Shown piece by piece: positions 60,869 to 64,000 of a DNA stretch of 64,000 nucleotides (positions are counted from its first letter, which is position 1; each line of letters begins with the position of its first letter). Location: NCBI RefSeq assembly GCF_900188345.1, contig NZ_FZOD01000033.1:1-64000 (forward strand), written 5' to 3'. The notes under the pieces were generated by a model that did not search any database, was not told the DNA's origin, and worked only from the letters and a program-made list of their open reading frames with translations. A program made the translations under genes and the position numbers. This DNA is from Streptosporangium subroseum (GTDB lineage: Bacteria; Actinomycetota; Actinomycetes; Streptosporangiales; Streptosporangiaceae).

Positions 60869-60913
60869 ACCCCGGCCGCCGAGCCATCAGGCTGATGGCT
60901 CGGCGGCCGGGGT
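60869..60913 (+). terminator. Perfect 22-bp hairpin after the methyltransferase gene
   Basis: Arms 60869-60890 and 60892-60913 are perfectly complementary around a single unpaired base, giving a 22-bp inverted repeat of 80% GC. It lies 116 bases after the stop and is most simply a terminator. Confidence 0.8.
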
Positions 60914-62269
60914 CTCGTGCCGTGACGGCTCCGAGGGCTGGAACGTCGTCCAGGCGTACGGCGGTGAACTACTCGGCGACCTGTTTCGCGCCCACCGGTC
61001 AGCTGGCCACCCCGGCTCGTCCGATCACCGCCACGCAGCCCGGCACCGCACCGACGCTCAAGCCCCGCGCCCCACACGTCCCGGCGAAGCACCGCCCGAG
61101 GCCCCCGGTCGTGGGGGGCGTTCGCGCCGAACAGCCCGGCACCAATAACACCCGACGCCCAGCAATATCGCGGCAATCGTCGTTCAACGACCTCGTCCGG
61201 CAACCCATTGTCAAGTCGCGCGCTCACACTGCTTGGACTCCGAAACGCCATCCATGGGATGAACGGGCGAAGTGGGCCCGGTAGCACCCGCGTTCCAGCA
61301 GCCGGGCGGCGGCACTCAATATCACGTACTCAGCAAGTACATTCCCGAGGCTCCGCAGACAAGCGAAGAAGTTCCGGTGAGCTGGCTGCTGCAGAACGGA
61401 TACCTGGAGGAGATCGAGCCGGTCTTCCTGCCCGCCCCCAAGACCGACCGCGACACGAACGCCCACAGCACGAACAACCGTGGCACGAGCAATAACAGCA
61501 CATACGTCAAGCCCCGCAAGCGCCAACTGCACCAGCACCGGGAATCGTGACGGGAAAACTCACCGTTAGGAGGCCGGTCGATGTCTCGTAGACGCGGCTC
61601 ACGTCCTCGCATACGAGGCCGCGCGTCTATGAGACATCCATCGCCGTACGGGATGGTGGCCGCATGGACATCGGCGGAAAGCATGTCCAACGCCCTGTCC
61701 GCTGGTCGGCCGCCATCCACGAGGAGGCACGCGGGAAAGAGCGAATGAGCGGCTGGGCACTTCCTTCGCCCCCGGCGCCGACCCACGAACGGCCGAGGCC
61801 GTCCTCAGGCTCAGCCGGCAGTTGGCCCCGCTCACTCTGCCTGCCGGCGTGATCGCATGAAGTGAACCGCTACCACCGGCACCGAAGCTTCGGGATGCCT
61901 CGAAAACAGTCTCGGGGTAAGAGCGCCGTTTCCTCGTCGATTCGCCGCGCTTGGGGCTGAAAGCCCGCCCACACCACCGATTCATGTGGTCGGCTCCGTG
62001 CCCCCGAGCTCCTCGACGCGCCGCCCGCATGAGTGCGACAGTCACCGGTTCACGTGGTCGGCTCCACGTCCCCGAGTCCCTTGACGCGCCGCCCGCACGA
62101 GTGCGACAGCCGCCGTGCCCTTCCATGGCCCGGCGTTCTCCCGCCAGGCGTTCGAGCCATGGGCCTGAGGCGCCTGAGAGCCCCGGGTTCACGCTGGTCA
62201 GCCGTCGTCTTGTGGGGGTTATGGGGTATAAATTGCCTTTCATCCCGATTGCACCACTAGGGTTACCGG
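60914..62269. other. 1.35-kb region without a convincing gene
   Basis: From 60914 to the acyltransferase, open frames on both strands are short and lack recognisable content. 61320-61550 is less GC-rich than its surroundings and has the frame 61272-61550 (+, 92 aa, SWLLQNGYLEEIEPVFLP), which I cannot confirm. 61975-62109 holds a 68-bp tandem repeat. TATAAA (62227-62232) may be part of the acyltransferase promoter. This may be a decayed or recently rearranged segment. Confidence 0.5.
61975..62109. repeat. Tandem direct repeat, two 67-base copies at 68-base spacing
   Basis: 61975-62041 and 62043-62109 align end to end with about ten differences and one or no gap; both start CACCG(A/G)TTCA and end GTGCGACAG, and share GTGGTCGGCTCC and GACGCGCCGCCCGCA. 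It lies in a gene-free region 160 bases before the acyltransferase. Confidence 0.85.
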
Positions 62270-63622
62270 ATGGCCAAGGACGAGGAGATTCCGGATAAAA
62301 CAGGGCAAATGCACATCGGAACCAGCTCGATCCCCTCGTCCCAAGGTGCCCGGCAGTCCTGGCTCGACGCCCTACGCGGGTTCGCCGCGCTGATCGTCGT
62401 CTTCGAGCACTCGCTGGACGCCCTGCTGCCCGAGATCCGGGAATCGGTCAGCCCGTGGTTCGACTTCGGACAGTACGGCGTGCTGGTGTTCTTCCTGGTC
62501 AGCGGCTATGTCGTGCCGGTCTCGCTGGAACGCCGAGGCAGTGTCCGGGGATTCTGGATCACTCGCTTCTTCCGTCTCTACCCCCTATGGGGGCTGGCGG
62601 CGGTGGCCGGCACCGTGTTCGGCATCGTCGGCGTCTACACCGTCCTGCCCTCCCAGGCCACCGGGCAGCCGGTGACCTTTGCACTGGCACACCTGACGAT
62701 GCTGCAGGACCTGCTCCGGGTGCCCAGCGTCGTCAACGTCTTCTGGACCCTCTCGTACGAGATGGTGTTCTACCTGCTCGTGACCGCGATGTTCGTGTTC
62801 GGCGTCCATCGAGCCAGCGCGCGCACCTCGCTGACGTTCGCGGTGTGCGCGCTCCTCGCCGGCGCCCTCGTACCGGCGGGCTGGCTGTCCGACAACCTGG
62901 GACAGGGTGTGGTGGGGGACACGGCCATCGTGCTCCTCGGCGGGATCGCCGCCGTTCTCAGCGCGAACCGTGGCGTACGGAGGTACGGTGCCGCCGTCCT
63001 CGCCGTCCTCGCCCTCCTGCTCCTCACCCTCAACAGCAGGGTGGGCGCGTGGCAGAGCCTGATCATCCTGGCCACCATGTTCGGCGGAACCGCCATCTAC
63101 CGCCTGGAACGGTCGCCCGCCGAATGGGTGAGATCGCGCTGGATGATCGGTCTGGTGCCCGTCCTCTCGGTCATCGCGGCGGTGGCATTCGGGCCGGGGT
63201 GGGGCATGTCGGAAGCCGGGCAGCAGGCGTTCAAGTGGAGCTGGTCCACCGCCGTCGCCGCGGCGTGGCTGACGTTCGCCGCCGGCCTTGTCCTGCGCCG
63301 TCGTGCGATCTTGCCCTTTTTCGTGTGGCTCGGCCTGATGAGTTACTCCATCTACCTGCTGCATCCCCTGATCCTGCAGGTCGTCAGGAGACTGACCGTG
63401 GATCCTTCGGGGATCTCGCTGCCGGTGCGGCTGGCGTGGGAGGCGATGCTCTTCACGACGGTGATCGGCTGTGCCGCGCTGAGTTACCGCTTCATCGAGA
63501 AACCCGCTCAGAGGCTCGGCCGCAGCCTCGTCGGCGCCGCCGGCGAGCGGGAGCGGAACGGGCCACCCCAGGAAGGTGCCTCCCGCGGGGATCGTTCCCT
63601 GATCGGCTCAAGCAGGTCCTAG
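62270..63622 (+). CDS. Acyltransferase-3 family membrane protein
   Basis: A 450-aa integral membrane protein: SWLDALRGFAALIVVFEHSLDAL contains the conserved R and catalytic H (about residue 47), FFLVSGYVVPVSLERRGSVRGFWITRFFRLYPL follows, and about ten helices are visible; SYSIYLLHPLI near the end is family-typical. It would acylate a sugar or cell-envelope glycan. The hydrophilic N-terminus (about 30 residues) and a Gly/Arg tail are extensions. AGGG 7 bases before ATG 62270. Confidence 0.93.
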   Translation: MAKDEEIPDKTGQMHIGTSSIPSSQGARQSWLDALRGFAALIVVFEHSLDALLPEIRESVSPWFDFGQYGVLVFFLVSGYVVPVSLERRGSVRGFWITRFFRLYPLWGLAAVAGTVFGIVGVYTVLPSQATGQPVTFALAHLTMLQDLLRVPSVVNVFWTLSYEMVFYLLVTAMFVFGVHRASARTSLTFAVCALLAGALVPAGWLSDNLGQGVVGDTAIVLLGGIAAVLSANRGVRRYGAAVLAVLALLLLTLNSRVGAWQSLIILATMFGGTAIYRLERSPAEWVRSRWMIGLVPVLSVIAAVAFGPGWGMSEAGQQAFKWSWSTAVAAAWLTFAAGLVLRRRAILPFFVWLGLMSYSIYLLHPLILQVVRRLTVDPSGISLPVRLAWEAMLFTTVIGCAALSYRFIEKPAQRLGRSLVGAAGERERNGPPQEGASRGDRSLIGSSRS

Positions 63623-64000
63623 AAATCCCTCACAGTTCCTGATGGTTCCGTTGAGCGGTTCGTGCGATCTCTCCTTCCATCAGGACTGTCAGGATGGCCG
63701 TGTCGGTGCGGGATGTGTCGGTGGCTGACCGGGGTACGGGGCGCCGCCCCGCTCGTGAGGGTCGTACGGTTCGGCGCGGGATCGTTTCCGGGGTGCCGCG
63801 TGGGGAGGACAGCGCCGGGAGGGCGACCGCGGACGGTCTCGAAACGACCCCTTCCTGACCGGCCGGCGGCACCCCGTTCGCGGTGACGGTGAGAGCGGCG
63901 TCGGCGGTGCGGTTCTTCCTGATCAGAGGGGCGGGGCGGAGACTGCGTGATCAGGGCGAGACGGCATCGGACGTCCTCCAGCGGTGCTCGGGTTGGAATG
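63623..64000. other. End of window, no gene recognised
   Basis: Short open frames on both strands without recognisable domains. A CCTTCCATCAGG/CCTGA-like repeat near 63675 follows the acyltransferase stop and may be part of its terminator. A gene extending past 64000 cannot be excluded. Confidence 0.35.

Noticed and set aside
1..64000. Secondary-metabolite gene cluster
   Set aside because: ABM, SDR, NmrA, MFS and methyltransferase genes are scattered, and no polyketide, peptide or terpene synthase is present.

Overview
The window is high-GC actinomycete chromosome, most likely from the Streptosporangiaceae (Streptosporangium, Nonomuraea or a relative). Support comes from a WhiJ-type module (XRE-DUF5753, DUF397 and an anti-sigma-like ATPase), a tandem pair of SAV2177-type methyltransferases, F420-dependent oxidoreductases, a remnant of a mycothiol-dependent nitroreductase, several promoters that place the transcript start on the start codon, and very high third-position GC. 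The placement is by gene content only. There is no rRNA, intact tRNA, CRISPR array, prophage or biosynthetic megacluster.

Layout. 0-4.3 kb: the end of a flavoprotein disulfide reductase, then a molybdenum hydroxylase (fused 2Fe-2S/Mo subunit plus FAD subunit) and its divergent TetR repressor. 4.4-11.9 kb: a small DNA-binding-like protein, an SDR, the WhiJ-like module, two SAV2177-type methyltransferases and RecQ. 12-16.5 kb: a fasciclin lipoprotein-like protein, an F420 enzyme, an amine-oxidase-like flavoprotein, a YiiX-like peptidase and membrane proteins. 16.6-21.6 kb: a sugar operon (25-aa ORF, ROK kinase, isomerase, Gfo/Idh) behind a LacI-type operator, with phosphoglucomutase divergent. 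21.9-28.2 kb: an amidohydrolase, a quinone oxidoreductase, and an ECF42 sigma locus with a DGPF/YCII protein, a VOC protein and an MFS pump. Two matching ECF-type promoters precede the VOC and MFS genes. 28.4-31.6 kb: a lipid kinase, a 20-bp minisatellite, an F420 LLM enzyme and an FMN reductase.

32-41 kb is a cell-wall sugar region: a LacI regulator with three identical palindromic operators, a slipin, AnmK, a GHL10 glycosidase, NagZ and an RpiR/SIS regulator. The expected sugar ABC transporter is gone; only the last codons of one permease remain. 41-44.6 kb looks scarred: a degenerate tRNA-Gly(CCC), an acetyltransferase fragment, a small membrane protein, then an aldo/keto reductase-HxlR pair. 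44.7-50.7 kb: a secreted M64 metallopeptidase, a LysR regulator, an IS5-type transposase fragment, an NmrA-like protein and an acetyltransferase.

50.8-56.4 kb is the most striking part. An HxlR regulator lies between two inverted copies of the same 60-bp regulatory block, each carrying two 15-bp operators exactly 45 bp apart. One block drives an ABM monooxygenase/SDR operon leftward. The other drives a haloalkane dehalogenase/NmrA operon rightward. Remnants of an MDR oxidoreductase and a TetR regulator lie alongside. 56.4-64 kb: an esterase, an acetyltransferase, a Zn alcohol dehydrogenase with an XRE/MmyB regulator, a PmtA/KsgA-like methyltransferase closed by a 22-bp hairpin, about 1.3 kb without a convincing gene but with a 68-bp tandem repeat, and an acyltransferase-3 membrane protein.
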